From CAZZDA01 sp964652585 (GTDB lineage: Bacteria; Patescibacteriota; Patescibacteriia; UBA1544): DNA of 18,365 nt. Positions 11,836 through 18,282 of the stretch are shown here, piece by piece. The stretch is taken from the NCBI GenBank assembly GCA_964652585.1, contig CAZZDA010000015.1, positions 1-18,365 on the forward strand, in the 5' to 3' direction. Below the pieces are notes generated by a model. The model made no database searches and was not told the DNA's origin. It was given only the letters and a program-made list of their open reading frames with translations. Position 1 is the first letter of the stretch. Every line of letters begins with the position of its first letter. A program made the translations under genes and the position numbers.

Positions 11836-14079
11836 TTATTTTGTTCTCAACCGCAAGCTGTTTAATACCACACTGACAGACGAGAAGCTCATGGCAGCAG
11901 CCGCGAAGGTGGGGTGGACAAAGCCGGCGACAGCTAGAGGAATGAGCGCCATATTGTAGCCGAATGCCCACCAGAGATTTTGTTTAATAGTAGAGAAAGT
12001 TTCGCGTGAAAGTTCCAGCGCCTCAACCGCTTTTGTAGGACTGCCATGCATAAGCACGAGGTGACCTGCTGCAATCGCAACGTCGGTTCCGGTACCCATA
12101 GCAATACCCAGATCAGCCGCGGTGAGCGCCGGCGCATCATTAACACCGTCGCCTACAAAGGCGATTTTCTTTCCTTGCTGTTGCAGTTCCTGCACTTTGG
12201 CGAGCTTGTCTTGTGGAAGAACTTCGGCGAACACCTCTTCAATACCAAGTTTTTTTGCTATTGCAGTAGCTGTAGCTTGGTTGTCTCCCGTGACCATACC
12301 AACCGCGATGCCTTGTGAGGTGAGTTTTGTGACTGCTTCTTTTGCGCCTTTTTTTGTCGCGTCTGCTATAGCGATGGCTCCCGCATATACTCCATCAACC
12401 GCAATAATTACTACAGTTTTCCCCTGCTCTTGCAAATGAAGAATATCTTTTTGAGAGTAGGTGATATTTTGTTCGGTAGAGTATATCGGTTTTGCGATGA
12501 GTATATTTTTTCCGCCAATGTCTGCCGTAACACCTTTTCCTTTGAGATTTTGAAAATGTTCTACTGCAAGGAGTTCTCCCGTATATGATTTGGTAATAGC
12601 GCGAGCCAATGGGTGTTCCGAGTGTTGTTCAACGCTTGCGGCAATTTGCAGGAGTTCGTCTTTTGAGTAACCCGACCACTCGCGACCGCCACGGCTGAAA
12701 GTGGTCGGGTTACTTGCCACGAGGACATCTACTACCTCGGGCTTGCCCTTGGTGAGCGTACCGGTTTTGTCAAAGAGAACCATATCAATTTTTTTGGCGC
12801 GCTCCAACGCCTCACCGTTTTTAATAAGGATGCCTTCCTTCGCGCCACGCCCCGTGCCAACCATAACTGCTGTAGGAGTTGCAAGTCCCAGCGCGCAAGG
12901 GCAGGCGACAATAAGCACGGCAACTGCATTGACAAATGCAACATTCCAATTTCCTGATAGCATTCCCCAGCCGAATAGCGTGAGTGCTGATATGGTTACT
13001 ACACTTGGCGTGAAAATACTTGAAACACGGTCGGTGAGTTTCTCCATGGGTGCCTTGTACATCTGCGCTTCTTCCACCAACTTGACCACTTGTGCTAAGG
13101 CGGAGTCTTTTTCTTGTTTCGTGACGCGTATATCTAACGATCCATCGGTATTCAGCGTACCGCCAAACACGGTGCTGCTCACCTCTTTACCAACGGTCTT
13201 GCTCTCTCCGGTGAGCATGGATTCATCAACATGGCTTTCACCGCGCGCCACCTCTCCATCCAGCGGCACCGTACTGCCGGGTTTTACGCGAATCATTTCT
13301 CCAACAGCTACTTTGCCAACACTTTTCTCAATTTCTTTGCCGTCTTGCAGCACTAATGCGTATTTTGCGCCGAGGGCCATAAGTTTTTTAATTGACTCGT
13401 TAGCCTTACCTTTTGATCTTTCTTCAAAATACTTGCCGAGTAAGATGAGCGTGATGATAAAAGCTGCTGTTTCAAAGAAGAGAAGATTTCCTCCTATAAA
13501 CACAATATATATACTGTAAAAGTAGGCAGCTAAGCTTCCAAGAGAGATGAGTGAATTCATATTTGCGCTCGCGTGCTTGAGTCCCCGCCACGCGTCTTTG
13601 TGAAAGTATATCCCTGGTACCCATACAATAAACGTTGCAAGAACAAGTTGTACGAAGTGATTTGCAGGCACAAAACCAACAGCTCCCGGGATGGTAACGC
13701 CAAATAAGAAAAGCAAAAAAGGGAAAGTCATGATTGCTGATAGCATAAATCGTTGTTTTGACTTTTCCACACCCTCCCCATGTGCCATATGTGATTTATG
13801 TTGTTCTTGTTTTGTGCTTTCTGAAGAATGGTGTGCATGTCCATCTTCTTTCTCATTAGAGCCAGATATTTTTAGTGTATATCCCAAATCAGACACTGCC
13901 TTTTTAAAAGCAGTAGGCGCAGTTTTGTCAGAATCGTAGGTTATCTGCGCCTTGCTTGTCGCGTAATTCACGCGCGCGTCTTTAACACCCTCAAGTTTTT
14001 TGAGCGTGTTGGCATTCTTTACCGCGCAGCTTGCGCAGTGCATATCAGTAATGACAAATTTTTCAGTTTTTTGAGGCAT
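11836..14079 (-). CDS. copA: copper-exporting P1B-type ATPase
   Basis: 747 residues. One N-terminal heavy-metal-binding domain has the TDMHCASC motif (Cys15, Cys18). A histidine-rich linker (81-100) follows. P1B hallmarks are TGES (290-293), the ion-channel motif CPC (393-395), DKTGT with phosphorylated Asp437, SEHPLARA (His489, Pro490), GDGVNDAPAL, and YNMAL and MSFSS in the last helices, which mark the Cu+ subgroup. It exports Cu+ across the membrane using ATP. Between DKTGT and the HP motif, residues about 456-472 (SNPTTFSRGGREWSGYS) look like an insertion and are encoded by a perfect 15-bp inverted repeat. A promoter (14086-14113) ends 6 nt before the ATG, suggesting a leaderless mRNA. 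DUF1573 genes lie directly upstream on the same strand. The gene ends at the bidirectional terminator. Confidence 0.95.
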   Translation of the reverse strand: MPQKTEKFVITDMHCASCAVKNANTLKKLEGVKDARVNYATSKAQITYDSDKTAPTAFKKAVSDLGYTLKISGSNEKEDGHAHHSSESTKQEQHKSHMAHGEGVEKSKQRFMLSAIMTFPFLLFLFGVTIPGAVGFVPANHFVQLVLATFIVWVPGIYFHKDAWRGLKHASANMNSLISLGSLAAYFYSIYIVFIGGNLLFFETAAFIITLILLGKYFEERSKGKANESIKKLMALGAKYALVLQDGKEIEKSVGKVAVGEMIRVKPGSTVPLDGEVARGESHVDESMLTGESKTVGKEVSSTVFGGTLNTDGSLDIRVTKQEKDSALAQVVKLVEEAQMYKAPMEKLTDRVSSIFTPSVVTISALTLFGWGMLSGNWNVAFVNAVAVLIVACPCALGLATPTAVMVGTGRGAKEGILIKNGEALERAKKIDMVLFDKTGTLTKGKPEVVDVLVASNPTTFSRGGREWSGYSKDELLQIAASVEQHSEHPLARAITKSYTGELLAVEHFQNLKGKGVTADIGGKNILIAKPIYSTEQNITYSQKDILHLQEQGKTVVIIAVDGVYAGAIAIADATKKGAKEAVTKLTSQGIAVGMVTGDNQATATAIAKKLGIEEVFAEVLPQDKLAKVQELQQQGKKIAFVGDGVNDAPALTAADLGIAMGTGTDVAIAAGHLVLMHGSPTKAVEALELSRETFSTIKQNLWWAFGYNMALIPLAVAGFVHPTFAAAAMSFSSVSVVLNSLRLRTK
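12666..12714. repeat. in-frame palindromic element inside copA
   Basis: AGTAACCCGACCACT (12666-12680) and AGTGGTCGGGTTACT (12700-12714) are perfect 15-bp inverted arms around a 19-nt centre. On the coding strand they specify about 17 residues with no counterpart I recall in CopA proteins, between the phosphorylation and HP motifs. The layout recalls palindromic elements inserted in frame in Rickettsia genes (RPEs). Confidence 0.7.
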
Positions 14080-14085
14080 AGGTAT

Positions 14086-14113
14086 ATAGTACGCCAGGTA
14101 GAAATTTTTGCAA
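14086..14113 (-). promoter_or_regulatory. copA promoter, probable leaderless start
   Basis: On the minus strand: TTGCAA (14113-14108, 4 of 6), a 16-nt spacer and TACTAT (14091-14086, 4 of 6), ending 6 nt before the ATG at 14079. The boxes are weak individually but correctly placed. Confidence 0.4.
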
Positions 14114-14118
14114 GGAAA

Positions 14119-14637
14119 TTACGGTGTCACATTTGCCGAAAAACGTAACCGTAATTCCGGCATGTCAGGATCATTGGTTTGAAATGTGACAAAGCGTGAG
14201 ACAAGTCCCGTGCCGCGCGGACCATGCGCCGCCGGATCAAAAGTAGTCTCTATGTATGCGGTTTCTCCCGGTACAATTTCCGTTTTCCAGCCGCGTGGAT
14301 TAGTACCATGTCCCGCCATGCCAAATTCCGGACTTATCTTTGTGTCTTGCACGACTTTCGCCGCCGTACACATACATGAGGTGATGCCGTCCCGAAGCTC
14401 TAGCGATGATTCGCCTTCATTGGTGACCGTAAAACGATGCGTAACATTTCCCTCTGCCATGGAGATCGTGCCAAAGTCGTGGAAAGTCTCTTGTAATACG
14501 ATCTGAGGGGGTTCTTCGTGCGCAACAGATGTTGTCGGTACAGCTGGTTTTGTAAGTGTCCATACAAAAAGCCCTAACAGCACAACAGCCATGACCGCGA
14601 GCATAATGGTAAGAGTAGTAGATGATTGTTTTTTCAT
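14119..14637 (-). CDS. membrane-anchored DUF1573 protein
   Basis: 172 residues from the ATG at 14637; a longer frame to 14712 would run back through an intergenic hairpin and is rejected. An N-terminal anchor (about 9-28, TIMLAVMAVVLLGLFVW) without a lipobox is followed by a DUF1573 domain: ETFHDFGTI, VTHRFTVTNEGESSLELRDGITSCMCTA, PGETAYIETTFDP and FVTFQTNDPDMPELRLRFSANV. DUF1573 is an Ig-like domain related to the ASPM/Spd-2/hydin group; its function is poorly known, and the CxC pair (here CMC) is characteristic. Relative to the other two copies there is an extra segment, KISPEFGMAGHGTNPRGWKT, before the third strand. It lies 40 nt upstream of copA on the same strand; a metal or redox role for the CxC is a speculation from context. 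Confidence 0.85.
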   Translation of the reverse strand: MKKQSSTTLTIMLAVMAVVLLGLFVWTLTKPAVPTTSVAHEEPPQIVLQETFHDFGTISMAEGNVTHRFTVTNEGESSLELRDGITSCMCTAAKVVQDTKISPEFGMAGHGTNPRGWKTEIVPGETAYIETTFDPAAHGPRGTGLVSRFVTFQTNDPDMPELRLRFSANVTP

Positions 14638-14648
14638 AGAGTTGGTTT

Positions 14649-14684
14649 GGGCGCTCGGCATCCCGTTTGAAATACCGAACGCCC
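14649..14684 (-). repeat. 13-bp RNA hairpin before a DUF1573 start codon
   Basis: Minus-strand arms GGGCGTTCGGTAT (14684-14672) and ATGCCGAGCGCCC (14661-14649) pair over all 13 positions as RNA, with two G-U pairs and a 10-nt loop. In the plus-strand RNA the same two positions would be C-A mismatches. There is no T-run. It ends 11 nt before the ATG at 14637. Confidence 0.6.
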
Positions 14685-14695
14685 TTACAATATAA

Positions 14696-15235
14696 TTATT
14701 CCGCAATCTCAACGGTTATGGTTGCGATAAGCTCAGGGTTTGTTGGATCGTTTGTGGGTACATATACATGCCGCTTGAACTGTCCTTTTGGCTCTTCATG
14801 AAAATTTGGATCAAAGTTGATGGTAAGTATGGCGCTTGATCCCGGTGCAACCGTTGTCTTATCCAGGTTTGCCGAAGTACAGCCGCATGAAGTCGTAAGA
14901 TCGCCGAATACAAGATCATCTGTTCCGGTATTGCGTACGGTGAACGCTGTTTGCACAATGCCGCCTTCTTTGGTAATGACACCAAAGTCATGGCTGTCAG
15001 TTTCCAAAATACCGCGCGCGTCATTATCTTGCGTGACATTTTGAGCAACGGTATTGCGCTTCAATAACCGGTCAATGCCGCTGTGCGTTTCATCTACTTC
15101 TTCGTCCAAATGTTCTATCATTTCAGCAATATGAGGAAGTTCGTTTTTAACTTGTGTGATACTTGCTAGCATCCAAAGATTTCCCAGCACTAAGAGTACC
15201 AAGAAAGTGAGTATAAGTGTTGTAGTAGTTTTCAT
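14696..15235 (-). CDS. membrane-anchored DUF1573 protein with a coiled-coil stalk (copy A)
   Basis: 179 residues from the ATG at 15235; the extension to 15310 has no family support. Order: MKTTTT, a membrane anchor (about 6-25), a helical stalk (about 27-60, VKNELPHIAEMIEHLDEEVDETHSGIDRLLKRN) likely to form a coiled coil, then DUF1573: SHDFGVI, TAFTVRNTGTDDLVFGDLTTSCGCTSA with the CxC pair, PGSSAILTINFDPNFHEE, and a last strand PELIATITVEIAE. I infer that the Ig-like domain is held outside the membrane on a stalk. It is a close paralogue of the gene at 17758, about four-fifths identical by eye, with the anchor and stalk almost unchanged. It precedes the next DUF1573 gene by 58 nt, which holds an RNA hairpin. 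No SD is visible. Confidence 0.88.
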   Translation of the reverse strand: MKTTTTLILTFLVLLVLGNLWMLASITQVKNELPHIAEMIEHLDEEVDETHSGIDRLLKRNTVAQNVTQDNDARGILETDSHDFGVITKEGGIVQTAFTVRNTGTDDLVFGDLTTSCGCTSANLDKTTVAPGSSAILTINFDPNFHEEPKGQFKRHVYVPTNDPTNPELIATITVEIAE

Positions 15236-15279
15236 ATGTTGTGATAAGTTACTCTGCGTTAATAAGCTAAAAATACATA

Positions 15280-15320
15280 AATAAAAAACACTTACTCTTA
15301 AACACATCATATGAAGTGTT
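15280..15320 (-). terminator. probable terminator of the 149-residue membrane protein gene
   Basis: On the minus strand AACACTT (15320-15314) pairs with AAGTGTT (15293-15287) across a 20-nt loop, followed by TTTTTATTTAT. It lies 15 nt after the stop of the gene at 15336-15785. The long loop lowers certainty. Confidence 0.5.
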
Positions 15321-15335
15321 CATTGAGTAAATGTT

Positions 15336-15785
15336 TTACGCGCTTGGCACCTCGTTTAAAGCAAAAAACGCGAGAGCATTTTTACGGCGTAATCGCGCGA
15401 GATAAGAAAAAAGTCGGGCTATACTTTTTGAAATAAATGACGTATACCACAAAAGGGCATTACTGCGGTGATTGAGAAACGTGCGAGATAAAGTAGTAAA
15501 AAAGCTTGTTCTAAAATAGAGCAAGAAGAGGAAGAAAAGGCTTAGGAGTATTGGTATGGTCGCAAAAAGCATTCGTAATGTGCTGAAATGCGATAGGGTA
15601 GCTGCGGATAGTGTATGCTGCCCCTCACAATCAGAGGTACTTCCACACGTGTCGCTTGCGATGAACGGTAAATGTGCGGTACCGGAAAGACAGCTGATAA
15701 GCGCGAATGGTAAAAGAAGCGTCACAAAAAGTACAATGCCAACCAATAAGAAAGATGAGAGATGAAGTTGTGTATCAGATATCAT
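15336..15785 (-). CDS. two-helix membrane protein with a cysteine-containing outer loop, unknown family
   Basis: 149 residues; family not recognised. Two strong hydrophobic segments (about 11-31 and 72-92) flank a loop (32-70) containing Cys32, His38, Cys47 and Cys53 (SCLSGTAHLPF, SDTCGSTSDCEG). The C-terminal 55 residues are basic (RSFFT, LARLRRKN) and so probably cytoplasmic; by the positive-inside rule the cysteine loop should lie outside. Three cysteines and a histidine upstream of CxC-bearing DUF1573 proteins and a copper ATPase could indicate metal or thiol chemistry, but this is only inferred from order. The promoter TTGACA-16-TATACT ends 10 nt before the ATG, so the mRNA would have almost no leader. 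It diverges from the 613-residue protein gene. Confidence 0.6.
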   Translation of the reverse strand: MISDTQLHLSSFLLVGIVLFVTLLLPFALISCLSGTAHLPFIASDTCGSTSDCEGQHTLSAATLSHFSTLRMLFATIPILLSLFFLFLLYFRTSFFTTLSRTFLNHRSNALLWYTSFISKSIARLFSYLARLRRKNALAFFALNEVPSA

Positions 15786-15795
15786 ATTTAGCTAT

Positions 15796-15823
15796 AGTAT
15801 AGACGATAGAAAATACTTGTCAA
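15796..15823 (-). promoter_or_regulatory. minus-strand promoter of the 149-residue membrane protein
   Basis: On the minus strand: a perfect TTGACA (15823-15818), a 16-nt spacer and TATACT (15801-15796, 5 of 6). Transcription should start near 15789, about 4 nt before the ATG at 15785. Confidence 0.7.
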
Positions 15824-15844
15824 ACAATAAAAATATGGTAGAGT
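15817..15844 (+). promoter_or_regulatory. plus-strand promoter of the 613-residue protein, sharing its -35 with the divergent gene
   Basis: TTGTCA (15817-15822, 5 of 6), a 16-nt spacer and TAGAGT (15839-15844, 4 of 6), ending 7 nt before the ATG at 15852. Its -35 overlaps the minus-strand -35 almost base for base, because TTGTCAA reads TTGACAA on the other strand. Confidence 0.55.
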
Positions 15845-15851
15845 ACATTCT

Positions 15852-17693
15852 ATGGAAAAACACCCTCTCCACATTAAACACCCCGATCTCCAAACTTCTC
15901 CCGAGGTTGAGCGAGCAGTGAAACGGCAAAAAAACCGCACGGGCGAACAGGTGCCAAACGATCCTGCAGAGCGTATTGAAGCGTATGTTGATAGATTGGA
16001 GAATATTTTTCTCAACCCTGATGAAAAAACACGCAAGCGCAATCTAGAGATGCTTCGTCCAAAAATATACGACCAACTGCTTATCAAACGAGAAAACTTT
16101 CCCGAAAGCTACTTTGCGCTGCTGCAACGCGTCGCGAGAGAGCGCGGTGAAGCCGTAGAAGATATCCCCGACAGCGTCCGCGAACAAATGAAAAACACGG
16201 CAATTGACGACCAAAAAGCATCACTAGACGCCTGGATGGACTATCTTACCTCAGACGACGCTGTGTACCCCGCGTGGTTCAAATACTATGTCTGGAAAAA
16301 TATTACGAAACTCTCTCAATTTGACAAAGAACGGGGAGAATTCAAAAAAAGAACCGCAACTACGGTCGCGCCCTACCCCGATATTTACCGCGAACCACTT
16401 GCCCAAATTGCCGACCTCTACGAAAAGATAAAAAAAGACAACGCACATCTCAAAGATCAAGAAATACAAAACAAATTCTCCAAGAAGTTCCCAAAACTCT
16501 ATGCCGAGCTCATTCAAGAATCTCTTGCCGCCCAAATTGAACATAGGGAAGAAATACAAGGCAAGTGGGTAAAGTACAACCAAGGCAACAGCCAGGACGC
16601 TGAAACACTCTTTCAATCCCTTGAAAACAAAGGCACCGGCTGGTGCACGGCGGGCCGCTCAACGTCTCAAACACAAATTGAATCAGGCGACTTCCATGTC
16701 TATTACACCAATGATACAAACGGCAATCCTACCCAGCCACGTCTTGCTATTCGCATGAATGGAGATAATCAAATAGGCGAAGTCAGAGGCGTACTTTCGC
16801 ACCAAAACGTAGAACCGATATTGCACGATACGCTTAACGAAAAACTAAACGAATTTGGCGAAGAAGCCGATATCTACCGTAAAAAATCCGCTGATATGAA
16901 ACAACTGACTGACATTGAAAAGAAAGTTGAACAAGGCGAGCAACTCACCAAAGATGATCTCACCTTTCTCTACGAACTTGACTCAAAGATAGAAGGTTTT
17001 GGCTATGAAAGAGACCCTCGCATTGAAGAGCTACGAGACACAAGAAACCCCGAAGAAGACATGCTCACCATCTTTGACTGTACCAAAGAGCAAATCGCAC
17101 ATACTCCAAACGAAATAAACGAACACACCAAAGCGTACGTGGGAGAACTTACGCCCGGCATCTTTCAAAAACTACCGGAAAATATAAAACATATCTACAC
17201 CCAATTTCCTGAAAGAAGAATTCGCAGAGAACATCTTGCCATTGGCGGAAAAACGGCTGAGCAATTAATTTCCGAACTGAAAGCCACACACATCAACATA
17301 TCCAGCTATGCGGAAGATATGTTCAGGAGCCCTGAATTCGTTGCCGGAAAAACAACAGAAGAAGTGACGCTTATCTGCCTTACGGTTGCCGATCTGGGCT
17401 TTACACGGAATGCAACTATTGATCAAATATATGAGAGAGCCAAAGAACTCGGATTAGAGCTCTGTCCTCCGGATGTCGGTCCCCACTATCGCCTCAACTA
17501 CCACAACCAACCCTTAGGAGAGTGGATGAGTATCGGCATGGAACCGATAAACGACTCCGACGGCCACCTGAACGTTTTCAGCGTGGAATGCTACTACGAT
17601 GGTCTGTGGCTGCGCGTCGGTTGGACGAACCCCGGTTTCCAGTGGCTTCCGGACCGCAAGTTCGTGTTCCGCTCCAGCAAGTCTGAATCTTAG
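15852..17693 (+). CDS. large modular protein with a GTGWCTA domain and a variable-region-like C-terminus
   Basis: 613 residues, no signal peptide or membrane segment. I recognise the type from hypothetical proteins of Patescibacteria (memory, not searched). Residues about 36-255 are a helical, highly charged region. A conserved-looking core follows: GTGWCTAGRSTSQTQ (261-275, Cys265), ESGDFHVYYT, PRLAIRM and IGEVRGVLSHQNVEPIL, which could be an enzymatic or PcfJ-like domain, though I cannot assign one. Residues about 330-530 form a helical linker. The C-terminal module (533-613) begins LGLELCPPDVGPHYRLNY and ends DGLWLRVGWTNPGFQWLPDRKFVF. This tail is GC-richer than the rest and has many codons ending in C or T, like targets of diversity-generating retroelements. 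The promoter ends 7 nt before the ATG and no SD is seen, so it is probably leaderless. Confidence 0.75.
   Translation: MEKHPLHIKHPDLQTSPEVERAVKRQKNRTGEQVPNDPAERIEAYVDRLENIFLNPDEKTRKRNLEMLRPKIYDQLLIKRENFPESYFALLQRVARERGEAVEDIPDSVREQMKNTAIDDQKASLDAWMDYLTSDDAVYPAWFKYYVWKNITKLSQFDKERGEFKKRTATTVAPYPDIYREPLAQIADLYEKIKKDNAHLKDQEIQNKFSKKFPKLYAELIQESLAAQIEHREEIQGKWVKYNQGNSQDAETLFQSLENKGTGWCTAGRSTSQTQIESGDFHVYYTNDTNGNPTQPRLAIRMNGDNQIGEVRGVLSHQNVEPILHDTLNEKLNEFGEEADIYRKKSADMKQLTDIEKKVEQGEQLTKDDLTFLYELDSKIEGFGYERDPRIEELRDTRNPEEDMLTIFDCTKEQIAHTPNEINEHTKAYVGELTPGIFQKLPENIKHIYTQFPERRIRREHLAIGGKTAEQLISELKATHINISSYAEDMFRSPEFVAGKTTEEVTLICLTVADLGFTRNATIDQIYERAKELGLELCPPDVGPHYRLNYHNQPLGEWMSIGMEPINDSDGHLNVFSVECYYDGLWLRVGWTNPGFQWLPDRKFVFRSSKSES
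17586..17660 (+). other. candidate variable region of the 613-residue protein
   Basis: Codons for residues 579-603 (Glu-Cys-Tyr-Tyr-Asp-Gly to Asp-Arg-Lys). Aromatic, glycine and polar residues fill positions between fixed-looking DG-W-L, NPG, W-P and FVF landmarks. Codons such as TGC, TAC, TAC, GAT, GGT, CGC, GTC, GGT and AAC could derive from AAC/AAT template codons. No template repeat or reverse transcriptase lies in the window, so this is a hypothesis. Confidence 0.35.
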
Positions 17694-17757
17694 GGTTTTT
17701 GCCTCTTTGCATTTTCTGACTCTTTGATTCTTATATCCTTTGACCCTTTTTCAATTT
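17694..17757. repeat. imperfect CTCTTTGA-type tandem repeats after the modular gene
   Basis: The spacer after the stop repeats a short motif: CTCTTTGC, CTCTTTGATT and CCTTTGACCC between 17701 and 17746. It joins the end of the modular gene to the altered 3' end of DUF1573 copy B. The repeats may be part of the conserved 3' flank of this gene type. Confidence 0.4.
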
Positions 17758-18282
17758 TTATACCTTCTTTAATGCCATGCTCATATTTGTTGGATCGTTG
17801 GTGGGTACATATATAAGTCGCTTGAACTGTCCCTCTGGCTCTTCGTGGAAGTTTGGGTCAAAGTTGACCGTAAGTACGGCGTTTTCTCCCGGAGCAATTA
17901 TTGTCTTGTTCAGCGTGGCCGAAGTACAGCTGCACGAAGTGGTAAGATCACCAAATGCCAAATCGCCTGTTCCTGTGTTGCGAATGGTAAAAGCCGTCTG
18001 TTTGACCCCCTCTTCTTTGGAGATTATTCCAAAATCATAGGTGTCAGTTTCTAGTACCGCGCGCGCGTTAGTATCTTGCGCGGCATTTTGTCCAATGGTA
18101 TTGCGTTTCAATAACCGATTAATACCGCTATGTGTTTCATCTACCTCTTCGTCCAAATGTTCTATCATTTCAGCAATATGAGGAAGTTCATTTTTGACTT
18201 GAGTGATGCTTGCAAACATCCAAATATTTCCCAGTAGTAAGAGTACTAAGAATGTTAAGATAAGTGTTGTTGTGGTCTTCAT
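17758..18282 (-). CDS. membrane-anchored DUF1573 protein, copy B, with replaced C-terminus
   Basis: 174 residues. Paralogue of the protein at 14696-15235: same MKTTTT start, membrane anchor (about 6-25), coiled-coil stalk and DUF1573 domain with TSCSCTSA. By eye, only about 4 of the first 57 residues differ, against about 30 changes in the remaining 110 shared residues. Homology ends abruptly after VPTNDPTN. Copy A continues PELIATITVEIAE, the last strand of the domain, whereas copy B reads MSMALKKV and stops. In DNA the break lies near 17786, about 92 nt from the end of the convergent 613-residue gene. The loss of one strand may destabilise the domain, so this may be a decaying or re-terminated copy. 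No clear promoter was found in the 83 nt upstream. Confidence 0.8.
   Translation of the reverse strand: MKTTTTLILTFLVLLLLGNIWMFASITQVKNELPHIAEMIEHLDEEVDETHSGINRLLKRNTIGQNAAQDTNARAVLETDTYDFGIISKEEGVKQTAFTIRNTGTGDLAFGDLTTSCSCTSATLNKTIIAPGENAVLTVNFDPNFHEEPEGQFKRLIYVPTNDPTNMSMALKKV

Noticed and set aside
12666..12714. Terminator, intein or programmed frameshift inside copA
   Set aside because: There is no T-run on either strand, the segment is far too short for an intein, and the frame continues normally through SKDELL and SEHPLARA.
12701..13519. 272-codon plus-strand open frame
   Set aside because: It lies wholly opposite copA, which has every P1B-ATPase motif. The translation is Ser/Thr/Pro-rich without a recognisable domain, as expected of an antisense shadow.
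16251..16616. 121-codon minus-strand hydrophobic open frame
   Set aside because: Antisense to the 613-residue protein gene. Its hydrophobicity comes from the opposite strand of Lys/Glu-rich codons.
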